Source: Cristatella mucedo (taxonomy: Eukaryota > Bryozoa > Phylactolaemata > Cristatellidae). From it: a stretch of DNA of 64,000 nt. The translations under genes were made by a program, and so were the position numbers. This document shows positions 1 through 13,200 of this stretch, piece after piece. Under the pieces are notes generated by a model. The model had not been told where the DNA came from and did no database searches. It saw only the letters and a program-made list of their open reading frames with translations. Location: the NCBI GenBank assembly GCA_009760855.2, contig WPIO01000007.1, forward strand, positions 8,445,001-8,509,000. The letters are read 5' to 3'. The first letter of the stretch is position 1; each line of letters starts with the position of its first letter.

Positions 1-117
1 TTTCTAAGGCCGCTGCTAGGATATTTGCAGGTGGCTCTAAGTAACAAATGAATAAAAGAAAGTACATGAAAAGAGTACAACACCATATAGGGAGCTTGTA
101 ATGACGGTCATCTAAAA
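1..117 (-). other. Possible further splice signals at the left edge
   Basis: Two acceptor-like sites occur on the minus strand: TTTTTAG| at 117/118 and TTACTTAG| at 36/37. A 28-nt micro-exon (117..90) followed by an exon from 36 leftward would be phase-compatible with exon 12, the second reading PPANILAAALE. The implied intron is under 60 nt, so this is only a lead for whoever has the flanking sequence. Confidence 0.2.
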
Positions 118-203
118 ATCTATCAAAATATGCACCGTGCTACTTTTGCAGAATTTTTCGAGCCAAGTAAAAGCTAGCAAAGCCAACGTGGTATATAACT
201 CAC

Positions 204-391
204 AGCCTTCTCCTTGGGGTAATTGACTTCTCCATGAATGTCATCTTGAAGACCGATTTTGAAGCTGGCCACAATCCTGGGATGCTTAAATGCTGCCAAC
301 ACGTCTGCTTCTGACATTCCAATAACATGAACATTGACATAGTCAGGCGGCAGCTTGATCTCATGACAAGTGACGGGTAGAGTAGTGACAC
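204..391 (-). CDS. Exon 12 of the PARP14-like gene: region after macro 2
   Basis: 188 nt, residues 913-975; acceptor TATTCTTAG|, donor GCT|GTGAGT. The translation contains VNVHVIGMSEADVLAAF, which looks like the strand-helix start of a KH-like module, the type of unit that follows the macro domains in PARP14. Ends in phase 0 and continues beyond the left edge. Confidence 0.65.
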
Positions 392-3300
392 CTAAGAATA
401 TAGCATACATTAAAAATAAGAGTCAATTCGTACTCACCTGGTCAGTGAGCATTAACCTACTGATAGTTAAGCAAATCACTAATTCCATATTCATATTCTC
501 AACTATTTGGCATTTTCTTCGAAATTCGCTTTTAAAAATGCCAAATTAAAAAACATCACTCTTTAAAAAATGTTTAATTCATCACTCTTCAAATAATGGT
601 GCCTACTAAATGAACCTGTCTTCTTGTCACAAACAAGGTTAATTAATTAATTGTGCTATACAAGGAAAAGAATATCACAATACCAGGGGCCAGCAAGCTC
701 TTATTTCAATAGCTTGGAACATTGGTATTTGCTGATGCTTAAGTCCTATGCTTAGCGGTAGTAAAAAGCTATTTATCAAAGCAGATTTAGAAATGTCACG
801 ACTAAACATGTCTAAGCCACACCTGTAAGCTCCACTTGCATATGGGGTCCACTGCCCTCTAGTTATTACAGCATTAGACCAACACACACCGAGGAGCCTC
901 AGCACGGAATCTGGGCGTCCTCTTCCAAAAACATTCTCACCACATAAGCTCATCTAATCCACTGTTAAGTCATCCTACTTTCACCTACGTACCCCTGCAA
1001 CATTTTGAGCTTGCTTAGATAAGGACACCGAAGCCAAGGTCTACTTAGTCTTCACATCCCGACCAGACTTCTTTAGCTCTTTACTTGTAGGTCTTCCTGC
1101 CCGTGAAATAAGGGGACAATAATGGGTACAGAACTCGGCAGGTAGGCTAATGGATGCACAACTCAGCAGCTGGGCTAATCTGTCATGAACGCCGTAACTA
1201 TCACTGGTTGTCAATCTATACTGGCTGGCCATTATGCAGCGTATCGACTTCAAATTTGTGACTCACCTTTACTTTCCTCTGTTCTACTGCCCAGTCCTAA
1301 AAAACATTAGCTGGTTTAACAGCTTCATTTATATAGCAGCAGAAGAGCTTTAACGGTTACCACAACCGCTTGCAGTTGGAAATAAAAGACAGCCTACTTT
1401 ACTGAATTAGCTTCACAAGAGGCCTGCCACAGCACCTAGGAAACTACTGACTCCGGTCGATTACTTATGCCCCTACCTTTAAATTCCTGGGAGACCGTAT
1501 CTCCAGTTACCATACTCTCAAAGCATGCAACCCATTATTGACTGACATCATGTGATTTTTGGAATTACTGACAATCAAAAAGATCAAAATCGTATTTATC
1601 TTCATTAATTCCAGATGTAAATATCGCATGCCATAGGACCGAGAAGAAATACGTCAATGAATAAAAGCTCCCCATGATTGTGCACGGACAGCTAGCCACA
1701 TGCACACCTACACATGTATTTATTACTGTCTATGCATGGATACCCGAATACATATATACACTGTTGCATACACACGTTTCTGCATGCACAGGCATGGTGC
1801 CTGGTATTCTTTGATCCATGACTAGTCGCCGGGTTTCTACTCGCACCACCTGGTGATGGCTATGCCTTTCTGTGAGGCTCGCCTAGGTGGCACACTTGGT
1901 AACAGATCCTGGCCAATAGCAGTGGCAACGAAGGGGACAGAACTCCGGTTACTGCTGCTTGGACTATGCACCTAGGTGCCTCGTCCTCACAAAGTAGTGG
2001 GTTCAAGTGCAGCCCTGGCCAACGGTGCAATGGTCGTGCCTTCCGAATACTACATAGCTGGCACTCTTTCAGGATGACCTTGCTAACTCGTGATGTCTTA
2101 GGTCGGCCATAATTATTCTGACTAGTACACAGCACTGCCACTGATGTGTCCTCTAGTCCTCCTGTCACGACTATAAAACCCTTTCTTTCTTTTCTTTAAA
2201 GTTGGGTTGTGAGAATAGTGTTTGTGACAGCATGCTAGGTTCCATTCATTTGCACCGAGCCTAATGCAAACAATGCTAAATAAGGGTGAATACATGATAT
2301 AATATATAATAATATAATTCATTTATATAGCGCCCCTAGAGAACTTAATCTCTATTCAGGTGCTTCACATATGCCTCGGGGCTCGAGCCCACGACCTCAG
2401 TCAGACCTTGGTCGGGGCGAGCACCTGATGCAATATGTGAAGCCTGACCAAAGTTCTCAAAGTTTAACCCTATCTGACAAGCCTTTAATCATGCAATATC
2501 ATACCCTAACTTCAAAAATGAACTCCTCGCCGACCTGCACTGGCTACCAGTCAAGCAACAGATCGACTTCAAGGTTTTGTCGCTCACTTTTAGGTCCCTT
2601 TATTCTTTGGCTCCAGCCTATCTATCTGATCTACTCCCAACCCACCAGACCAAGCATCGTATCGCCCAATTTTCGGAATCTAATTGTTAACCTATAAATC
2701 ATACAAACCACAAATCATTTGGTGAGTTACCGTGCCTTTAGTTCATTTTCTACCCAAAGCCTGAAACTCACTCCCGACTTGCATCACGACATCCCCCGAC
2801 TTGACCACATTTAAAAAGAAACTTAAAACTCATCTATTGGTCACAGCATTTAGAGGGTCCATGTGATTCTTCCTTTATGTGCTTATGTGTGCTGATACTG
2901 TTGCATGCTGGCACTAACCACACTTGCACGCTGACCCTGTGCATATCACCTCTAACCATGTTATTCGTGTTGTTTATCAAGCATAATATTTCCACTCACC
3001 ACTCGATCGTGTTTCCTTTGCAGCAAATGTAAAGCGCCTAGAAAGAGATTGAGTTCTCTGAGGGCGCTTTATTAAGTGTATTATTATTAATATTATTGTT
3101 ATAAAATTTCTTTTTGGCATGCAGAATTGAATCAAAGGCATAAGCATTTTAAAAACTTGCCTATAAGCACAGCTATCGAAATTTAGCTCTGCCTGTAAAT
3201 TAGGTGTGCTGCTGATACAGGGGAAAGAAACAATGGTTTGTGCCAACCAATGGTAAAGCCACACTTTGCAATAAGTAAAAATGCCCAGCAGCAAAGACTT

Positions 3301-6300
3301 CAGTGCAAGAGTCATTTGTGTAAACAGCTTGGTAGAATACGATATTTTATTAATATCATACCATCTTTTATCTAAAATCATGCTGTTTACACATTTGTGG
3401 AGCTTAATGACTAATACTTGTGAACATTAGGAAATAAACTGGCATCAAGTTTAGCGAAATTCATTTTTGAATAATGCACGTTTGTCTTACCTAAAAAACT
3501 CATATGTGATGTCCATGTCTTCCCAGCACTAGATCCACTGCTCGGCTTTACTAAAGTGCTATGGAGCACGGAGCTAACGGCCTCATTGCCGGCAACAAGA
3601 CGAACCAGTCTAAGCTGTCCCATTCTCTCTCGATCTCTGGAGAATAGCATGACAGCCTCAACCAACGTCGGTGCTATGCTCTTGGCATGCAAGTCATCTA
3701 AAAAAAAATAAAGAGCAAAACCTTCTACAGTACCAAGGGGTAACCTTTTGCTGTGGTAAACTGAGTTGACCGATGACATACAGCTCACTGCAAATTATGT
3801 AACCATTCTTTGCAAGCCAGACATTGACAAATATGCAGGTTTGTAACACAAATTTTGTTCAGAAGACCAGGAAATTTCTTCAGTAACACAAACAAATATC
3901 CTTAAAGCTGAAGACAATTTTCAGTCCTAAGACTTTGCCTAACTCTAATGGACTGCTAACAATTTTTCGAAATGACTGGATAGCTTTAGCACATCCTCAG
4001 CATAGACAATGCTGCAGGATGGCTTGGAAATGTACCTCTGCTTGTAACTCCACAAAGCCAAAAAGACAATGTGGGTGTTACGAAGGAGAGTTTTGAAATG
4101 GCGCACTCACAGCCTAAGCGGCTTTCGGTATACATTCTGTAGCCAACAGAATTCATCTCACGCAACAAAGAGAAAATGGGAAGCATAGCAGAGTCGGGAG
4201 AGCAGTTGAGGTAGTGAGTAGAATGGAAGTAGCAGCTCAGGAACGCTGGAAATAATGTGCCATAGTCGGCGGCAGGAGAATAGTTGCCATTGTGTCATTA
4301 TATGTGTAAGAATTGTGGAAGCGAGTTCCACAGTCCAGGAGTTGCAGAGATAAAGTGTCTGTTGTCAACGGTCTTTGGGCAGAGGAATTAAACAGCTAAT
4401 TTATCGTCCATAAAGGACCTGAGGGCACAAGGAGGCTGCAACTGCTGCAGCAGTTCAGCTAGGTATGGAGGAGCCAAGCCATGGTGGTCTTGTGGGTTAG
4501 CATTAGAACTTTGCTCTGTATCCGTTCATCAGCCGGCAGCCATATTAGCTCTTTTAGAAAAGAAGACACGTGGTCAAACCTCTGGGATTGCAATATCATA
4601 ATATATCGATTATGAAATGGACATGCAAATACATATTAGGCTTCACTTCCTGCATTTCCAGTCCAGTCCATTTCAGTAAGTGCAGACAATCAACCGTTCA
4701 ACACCAACTGACACTTGCAAGCACTTAGTCAATTTCGCATTTCCGTGAGTTGCCTTGTCGTCCGGCACTTCTTTCATATCAGAAATGCAGCACTGTCGAA
4801 TGCTGGTTGGCAAGAGCCTTGCAATAGTCAGTCGAACGGTGAATTCACATATACTGATTGCATATACCTCCTATGGCTGCAAATCAAAGAGCACCGACTT
4901 GATGCTGTGCATCAAAAACTTCCCTAAATCTCCGTACATCATTTCAGCAGTTCTTTCAAATGCAGATGCAGCTCAGTTATCTGTCCTGCTGATGAGGCCA
5001 CAGCAATGACGAGAAACGCTTGCATTGCTATGCTGCTTGCATGTGCCACTAGTCAGATGGGCTCTTTAATGCATTCTTGATGACAGTCTGCCGGGTTCCA
5101 GACTTACCCATGCACAAATTAGGAACCTGACCCAGCACACTGCAATAGACTGCATTCTAATTTGTCTTTTCATTTGGGGAATGCGATCAATTTAAATCTG
5201 GAAATTCCTGCCTGACAAGCCAGCACTTGGGCCACTCTCTGTTGAGCTTGCCGTGCACCAGAGCCAGGCATAAAACACCTACCCTGCTGCAGAGCACCTG
5301 AAATATGGGCGCTCCAGCCGATGCATCAACTCATTGCTGCTGCGCTGAATAAGCGACATTATTTTACCTATATGCAACCATCATGAAAGGTTTACTCCCA
5401 GCCGGTAGCTTTATAAATTTCTATGGAACTTAGACCTGACCTTGACAGGAAATAATTAAAATGAGAATTCACACCCTCGTTTATCCCACCCTATGAGCTT
5501 ACAAGCTAAGAGCAGCCACACTTCCTTCCAATAAAACCCAATGTATATGTAACAACTGACCCGCTTGGTAATAATAATAAAAATGATAATAATGCACTTG
5601 ATAAAGCGCCCCAGAGAACTCAATCTCTTTCTAGGCGCTTCACATTTGCTGTAAGGGAAGCACGATTGAATGGTGAGTAATATCATGTTTGATAAACATG
5701 AATAGCATTGTTAGGGGTTACATGAACAGGGTCAGCATACAAATGTGGTTAGTGGCAGCATGCACAATGTTGGTACTACGGGTCTCGCATGCACCTACTT
5801 CCTTTTAGCTATCAAGATCTTTAGGCTACCTGCAATGGCTAGTACCCATAAGCCAAGCCTGTTAATGTGATTACAGAGCTGGTTTTGAAAGGATTTAGTT
5901 AAGGATTCTACAATCAGAGGATGGGCTTGGGATAGAAGTATTCCAATGGGCACCCTAAATGTTTCTTTAGCTTCAAATGTCTCGGAGCAATTCAGGTAAC
6001 AGATGCAGCAGTCCAAAGGTGTCATCCCCGAAGGCCTCTTGAGCACTAACAAAAATATAGTAGCCTCTAAAAAAATAACTAACCCCCCCCCCACTAGAAA
6101 CGCAGTGTCGAGCTGGTTTGGTCCAGCGGTTAAGGTGCTCGCCCCGGGGACCAAGGTCTGACTGAGGTCACGTGGGCTCGAGCCCCAAGGCATATGTGAA
6201 GCACCTGAATAGAGATTAAGTTCTCTTGGGGCGCTTTATAAATGAATTCTATTTATTTATTTATTTTTTAGTGTAAATGTGATTTGCACTGGAAGGTAAC

Positions 6301-7176
6301 AAATCCAGAAGCACTAAGTACAACCCACCCGACGGAAATGTATGCCCCAATTATAGAGCCAGGAGCTTTGTCTGTGCATTTAGATCTCGTTGGATCCTTT
6401 TAAAGAAACCAAAATTGATTATGTTGGTTAATCATCAGCTGGATGTCAACTGCACTAAACACCCTAAATAAACATCATAGTCTGTCGTGAGCGTCGCAGT
6501 TGCCACATCAGACCACTTCTGGCCGACCTGCACTGGCTCCCAGTCAAGCAACGCATCGACTGCAAGGTTTTGTCACTGAATTTCGGGTCCCTTCATTATT
6601 GCCTCTACCCTACCTGTCAGATATATTACCCCACCAGGCTAAGCATTGTACCACCCACTTTCAGAATCAAACTGTTTAATTTTCCTCGTACAAACCTCAA
6701 ACCCTTTGGAGACCGTGCCTTTAGTTCGTATGGTCCTAAAGCCTGGAACTCCCTCCCGACCTGCGTCAGAAAATCCCCTGACTTGACCACATTTAAAAAG
6801 AACTTAAAAACACACCCATTTAGGACAGCATTAAGTGGGTCCCTGTTATTCGTCCTGTATGTGCTTATGCATGCTAACCTTGTACATGCTGCCACTAACC
6901 ACATTTGCATGCTGACCCTGTGCATGACACTCCTAACCATGTTATTCATGTTGTCTATCAAGCAATATGTGAAGCGCCTAGAAAGAGATTGAGTTCTCTG
7001 AAGGCGCTTTATCAAATGTATTATAATCATTAGCCTGAGAAAGCAAAATGTCATGACATAATCAGAAGTTGAACCAATGAACACCATAAGCAGAGGCATG
7101 TGTTACAACAGGGCACCCAATTTGGAAAATTGAAGAAACTGTTACTGCCGTACAGATCTCTTGGCATTTACATTGG

Positions 7177-7210
<34 letters not shown>

Positions 7211-10200
7211 TTGCACTTGATAAAGCGCCCTCAGAGAACTTAATCTCTTTCTAGGCGCTTTACATTTGCTGCAAAGTGATACGCAATAGAATAGTAAGTA
7301 AAATCATGCTTGAAAAACAAACAAAATGAATAACATTGTTGGATTCCATGCATAAAGGCCAATACGGCTTACTTAATGTTTATTATGTTGCCATCGAACA
7401 CCAGACTATGAAAAAAGATCACTGGTCACGTGAAATATCTCGTTTCTCATCTGATTGTAGGGATTTAGTTGCCTGTGAAGCAATTACAATGTAATAGGTA
7501 TGGCAATGCAAACGCAGAATGTAAAAATAATAATGACAATAATACATTTGTTATACCATCCTCAGAGAACTCAATCTCTTCCTAGGCACTTTAAATTTGT
7601 GGCAAAGGAAGCATGATCACACGGATAGCAGTATCATGCTCAATGAACAAGTTAAGGGTGAAATGCGAAGGGTCAGCATGCAAATATAGTAAGTGGCAGC
7701 AAGCACAGTGTCAACACGCATAAGCACACTCAGGACAAATCGTATTGACCCACTAAATACTGTGATAAATAGATAGAATTGTTATTTCTTTTTATAGTTT
7801 GTCAAGTCAGGTGATGTCGTGATGCAAGTCAGAAGTGAGCTCCAAGTTTTGGTAGCTTACGAACTGAAGGCACTCTCTCCTAAGGATTTGAGGTTCCTAT
7901 GAGGTATATATAAGCAATTAGATTCCTAAAAGAAGGTGGTACGATGCTTAGCCTGGTTGAAGCTCATTGAGCAACAACATCAAAGTACAGTTTTTGTAAT
8001 TAGACTACTCTAATGGACTGTGTAGCTCAAGGCCAACCAGTGATTATGTCATACGAAATTAACGAAACATCCCATTATACTGAGTTGATTTTATTTCAAA
8101 AGAGCATGAACTTCATTTGATCATGTATATATATAAATTAAAGATATATATGACTTCAAGGTTTTGTCGCTCACTTTTAGGTCACTTCGTTCTTTGGCCC
8201 CAGCCAATCTCTCAGATCTACTCCCCCGCTAGGCCAAGGATAGTACAGCTTGCTTTTCGGAATCCAACAGTTTACCAATACCTCGTACAAACCTCAAATC
8301 CTTTGGAGACCGTGCATTTAGTTCGTATGCTCCCAAAGCCTGGAACTCACTCCCGACTTGCATCACGAAATCCCCTGACTCGACCCCATTTAAAAAGAAC
8401 TTAAAAACTCACCTATCTAGGACAGCATTTAGTGGGTCCCTTTAGTTCGTCCTTTATGTGCTTATTCGTGCTGACACTGTGCATGCTGCCACTAACCACA
8501 CTTACATGCTGACCATGTGCTTGTCATCCCTATTATTATTATTATTTTTATAAGAGCATGGAACTGGCTGCCAGTTACTTTCAGATGTCTGGCACCTTAG
8601 TATTGACAAACGGTTCAATGGGAAAAGTGATCGTTCTTCGATTGTCGATTTAAGCCACTTTCGAGCCTATAACTTCTGTAACTTGCCTTTAGACTGCTAC
8701 TGCAAAAACTGTGTACATGATAGTGCAGCTTTGCTGGTGGTAAAGCTACCCTACAAATCTTCGATCGTGCTGTCATTGCATAGACGACAGCCCTCATTAC
8801 CTGTTCGATGACAAACCGTGTTTTGGCAATGATTAGTTGGGCAGCAATGCTGCCATGCCTGTGCATACATACAAAGAATACATACAGAATACATACTGAA
8901 TACGTGTAGATGACGGTCAATTTTCTGTTTTCTGCATTTTAACTGGACGCGTCTTTGCATTTTTCAGGACTGTGGAAGCTTTTTCATATCGACGGCTGTA
9001 TACATGGTATCCTCTGTGGTTCTGTCATTGAATTTTTAGCTTTGCAAACGCAATGCAATGACCGTCATTTGCCAACCATTGCTAATAAGGACATGCAATT
9101 GCATACACGAACCTATGCACGTTGCATTTCGGCTCATCCTTGACAATCTTGGAGGTTGCCAACATGTATCACTATTGCACATGCTTGGACGTGCGTTTGG
9201 CATTTTGCTTTACAAGATCCTAATTTGAAGTTCATTGAAATGTACAAAGCATGATCCAGGCACGGCACACCACAGCAAAAATGCATAATTTCATACACGC
9301 CTAATAACATGGCGAGTCAAAATAAATTTGTGGCATTCGCCTGCAAGTTAGTTATAAATGATGCACATGTTTTCCTAATCTTCAATAATTCAAATGCTAG
9401 TATTTGCAGATGTTGCAGTCGCTGACGGTGATGCTTAATTACTTTGTTCTCGCAAGTAGAACAATAGTACTTCCAAATTTCGGGGGCTAATGATAGCAAT
9501 TTCAACCTGCGGTTGAGTCCTCACTTCTTAACCACTCTCATTGAGAATTAAACTAATCGGCTAAACTGCAACTCTGATGTTACAAATTTTCCTGTGAATT
9601 TGGTAGCAGGAAATAGTCAGTTTAGTTGCATATGCAAAACTGGCAAACAAAATTAGCTATGTGTTAAACTTACCGTGAGCAAGTGAAGAAAATGATATGG
9701 ACTGGCAACCACTGAATTCTGCGTCATGCAGCACCATTTTAATGACGAACTCTGCTTCTTTGCTCTGCAGAGCAGAAGCATTTATCAGCACAAGTCTGCT
9801 TCCGTTTGATAGTGTCTTTTCTGACACCAAATAATTGAAGTCATGATTCACTTTTTCTCCTGTTCAAAGATAAAACAGTAACCATATTTGCTTTGATAGC
9901 TTAAAAGCACAGTAAAATATTTGGAGTCACAAACAATAAAAAAGGAAAAAGTAGTGCAGTCAGCCATTACAGTAATATAAAACACTTCCTAAAAAATATA
10001 AATCATTTGTATATCGCCATAAGAGAACTTAATCTCTTTTCAGGTGCTTCGCATGTATGCAACGGGGCTCGAGCCCACGACCTCTGTCATCAGATTCATT
10101 CACCTTTACCTCGGTCGAGGCAAGCACCTTAACCAATGAGTCAAACTTTGGAAGATGTCATCATGTATCAGTGTGTATTGCACACGATTGGACATATTTT

Positions 10201-13200
10201 TTTCTCCAACTGAAATAATCGGACATATATCCAGGCAAATGCTGACCCACACAGCCATTAATTCAGAAACTGTTACATGCTGATTTGGTTCTTCACGCGT
10301 CCCGGACTGGGCAAAAGTCTTGGTTGTTCGCTGTGACTAGCCTGATCAAAAAGTGTGCCAACGCTGACCTTGTGCAAAGAGATGCTGCAAGGATGTGCTA
10401 AAGCATTCCAACTGGTGCCTGATAACTAAACCCACGTTGGCAAATATATTTTGCTGCTTGGTCATAGCCAAGAGGTAAGGTGCTTTGCAATTTACGAGGC
10501 AGTTCTTGGATTTGATCACTTTAGCGGATAAAACTTCGTTGTCAGCAGGTAATAACAGCCAAGGATCTTCTGTCACTAAATAAATGGGGGTTGGTCACGT
10601 GACATTTACCCTATTTAAATCTGCCAACGGCAGGCCGAAATATTTTGCAATATATCGGGGAGACAGAAAGCACTAGCAAGTGAAGAAGCGAGGTAGAGAA
10701 ACAGAGAAAGGAACAGTGAGAAAGAGAGACAGACTAACAGACAGACAGAAAGAGCAGAGGGCCAGCCGATTCAACAGCCTTATTTCTACCGTAGCAGCCT
10801 TAGCTGCTTTAATTCCTGCTTGAAGCCTGCCAATAAGAATTGACTGCTGCATGACTCGAACACACGGGATGGGAAGTAGGAGCACCTTACCCCTATGCTA
10901 AGGGCAAGGAGAATACTGTAACTGGCAAGTAGTTTTCTCAAAAATTCAAAAAGCAAATTCTCAACCAAATGGCAAGCTCCTGATAGTTTCTGTGCAATTA
11001 AGCTGATTAAAAGAATACATCGAATAAATTATTATTACTGCTATTATTATTCCATTGCTCTTCTGGACCTATGTGGGGTTTCACTCTTGTAGTCTATCCT
11101 TCACTGCTCATATTTGGTCACCGTTTGGTAACAGGCTTCTCTTTCTTGCATACCCCTAGATCAATGAAAACGGTTGGAGAAGTCGCCATTGCTGCACGTT
11201 CATCCCTCAATGCCTTTGCTCATTCCCTTTGAATAAGCTTTTTCGATTCTCTCGTTTTAGGTCACTTAAAAAGAAAGTTGCCAATGGTGGCAGTAATCCA
11301 TTACCTTCCTAGATATTAAGTCTTCCTTCATTTCAGATTTTCTAGTGTCAGTTCGATTACACTTTCAAGAAATCGTACCTTCTCATTCTGGGTGACTTTA
11401 AAATTCACTTCGACCACTCAACTGACGCCTTAAGTGCAGAATATTGAGCACTGGCTGACTCACTTTCTCTTTCGTCTCAAGTGCAAGACCCCCACTCACA
11501 ATAAAGGTCACCGCACTCTATTCAATATTCTCCTCTGATTGTACACTATATATCAAATCCTGCCCATCTGACCCCATGCAGATCTAATTTAGCCTGCAGT
11601 TTGTGCCCTATGGATATCAAGTACAATCTGTACCCCAGGTATTGATAGTGTGTACAAAAATATCTCCCCTGCTGCCCAAATCTCCTAACGACCTGCTCGC
11701 ACTGGTGAAATAGCACAATACGACACTGGCCGATGTTCTGAATGAATTTGCTCCACTAACTAAGCATGCATCCAAGCAGCAATTGATTTACTGCAAAAAA
11801 ATGAAGCAGCTAGGTCTACAGAAGGCAACCATGAGAAAGCAAACTAAAGATCGGGACTAACTGCCCATCAACTGGCATAACAGGACAACAATTTTAGATA
11901 AACCTTTTCTATACTAGCAAAGGCACTGTCAACCTTCGATAAAACATAGGCGGTAGATCACAGGCAAGTCGTCGTTGCAGTCTAAAAGTGCTGATGTCTA
12001 CCATCCATCGTCTCAATTAATTCCAAGTGAGCACCTTAGCTAGAGATCCCTATAATCCTGCCGATCGCTTTGCTAGCTTCTTTGTCAGCATGATAAATAG
12101 GGTCATAGAGTTGGTTCCTATGGCAACAACACCCCTGCTGGACTTCCCACCCTCACAAATATCCCCACTGGACTCTGTTCCCTCAATTACTTGCAGAAGC
12201 TCAATGTCAACGTTAAAACCTGCAACTAGTGACCTAATGTTAAAGTTCATCTCCTAGTCAAAGAAGGCAACTAGCCCTCTACACCCTATTCCCATTCTTC
12301 TTCTTCTGCAATGAATAGATCTGCATGCGCCATGCATAAGTCACATTATAAATATATCCCTAGTGTCGGGTCATGTTCGATCTTTAAATGGCTGTTGTTA
12401 GGCCACTCATAGTAATACTGGACCATGATAACCCTAGCAACTTAGGCCCAGTCTTCCCACTGTCATTTTATAATTAAAAAAAATTCTTTTGTCTAGCAAT
12501 TTAAGAGTTCTTAATCTCTATCATTTACATATGGAACAGGGCTTGAGCTCACAGCCTCGGGTGTCAAATGCAATAACCTTGATCTCTTTTTTTCCAAGGC
12601 GAGCACCTTAACCCCTAGGCCAAACATGGACAGCATTTCAATCAAAGACACTGCAACAAGCTGTGGCAGACCAGCTGAACACCCAAGGCTGTGAGCTCAA
12701 GCCCTGTTCTACATGTAAATGATAAAGCCTCTTAGATTGCTACATAAAAGAAATATTTTTATTGTATAATGACAGTGGGTATATATATATATATATATTT
12801 ATTTATTTATATATATATGTATATATATATATATATATATGTCCAGTTTTAGAGCTAGTCAATCCACAGAGTCAACATGGCTTCGGGAAAGTAAAGATAT
12901 TTATCAAGAATGCAGACTCAGGTAAAGTCTCTATGCTTGTGTCGCTTGATCTTTCGGCAACAATTATCGATCTCCATCGCCTCTCATCTCGCCGAAGCAT
13001 CACTGGAACTGCACTCCAGTATTTAGGTCCTGCCTCAGTTGGGGACTTCAGCATTAATGTTAACGGACAAAGATCATCCAATGATCCACTTAAGTGCAGG
13101 GTACATCAGAAATCTATGCACATTTAAAAGAAACTTAAAAACATACCTATTTAGGACAGCATTTAGTGGGTCCTTGTGATTCGTCCTCGATGTGCTTATG

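Noticed and set aside
6626-7099. 157-codon minus-strand frame
   Set aside because: Exact shadow of a plus-strand LINE 3' fragment.
12762-13127. 121-codon frame starting with Tyr/Ile repeats
   Set aside because: Its start is the (TA)n microsatellite and its rest is LINE RT remnant.
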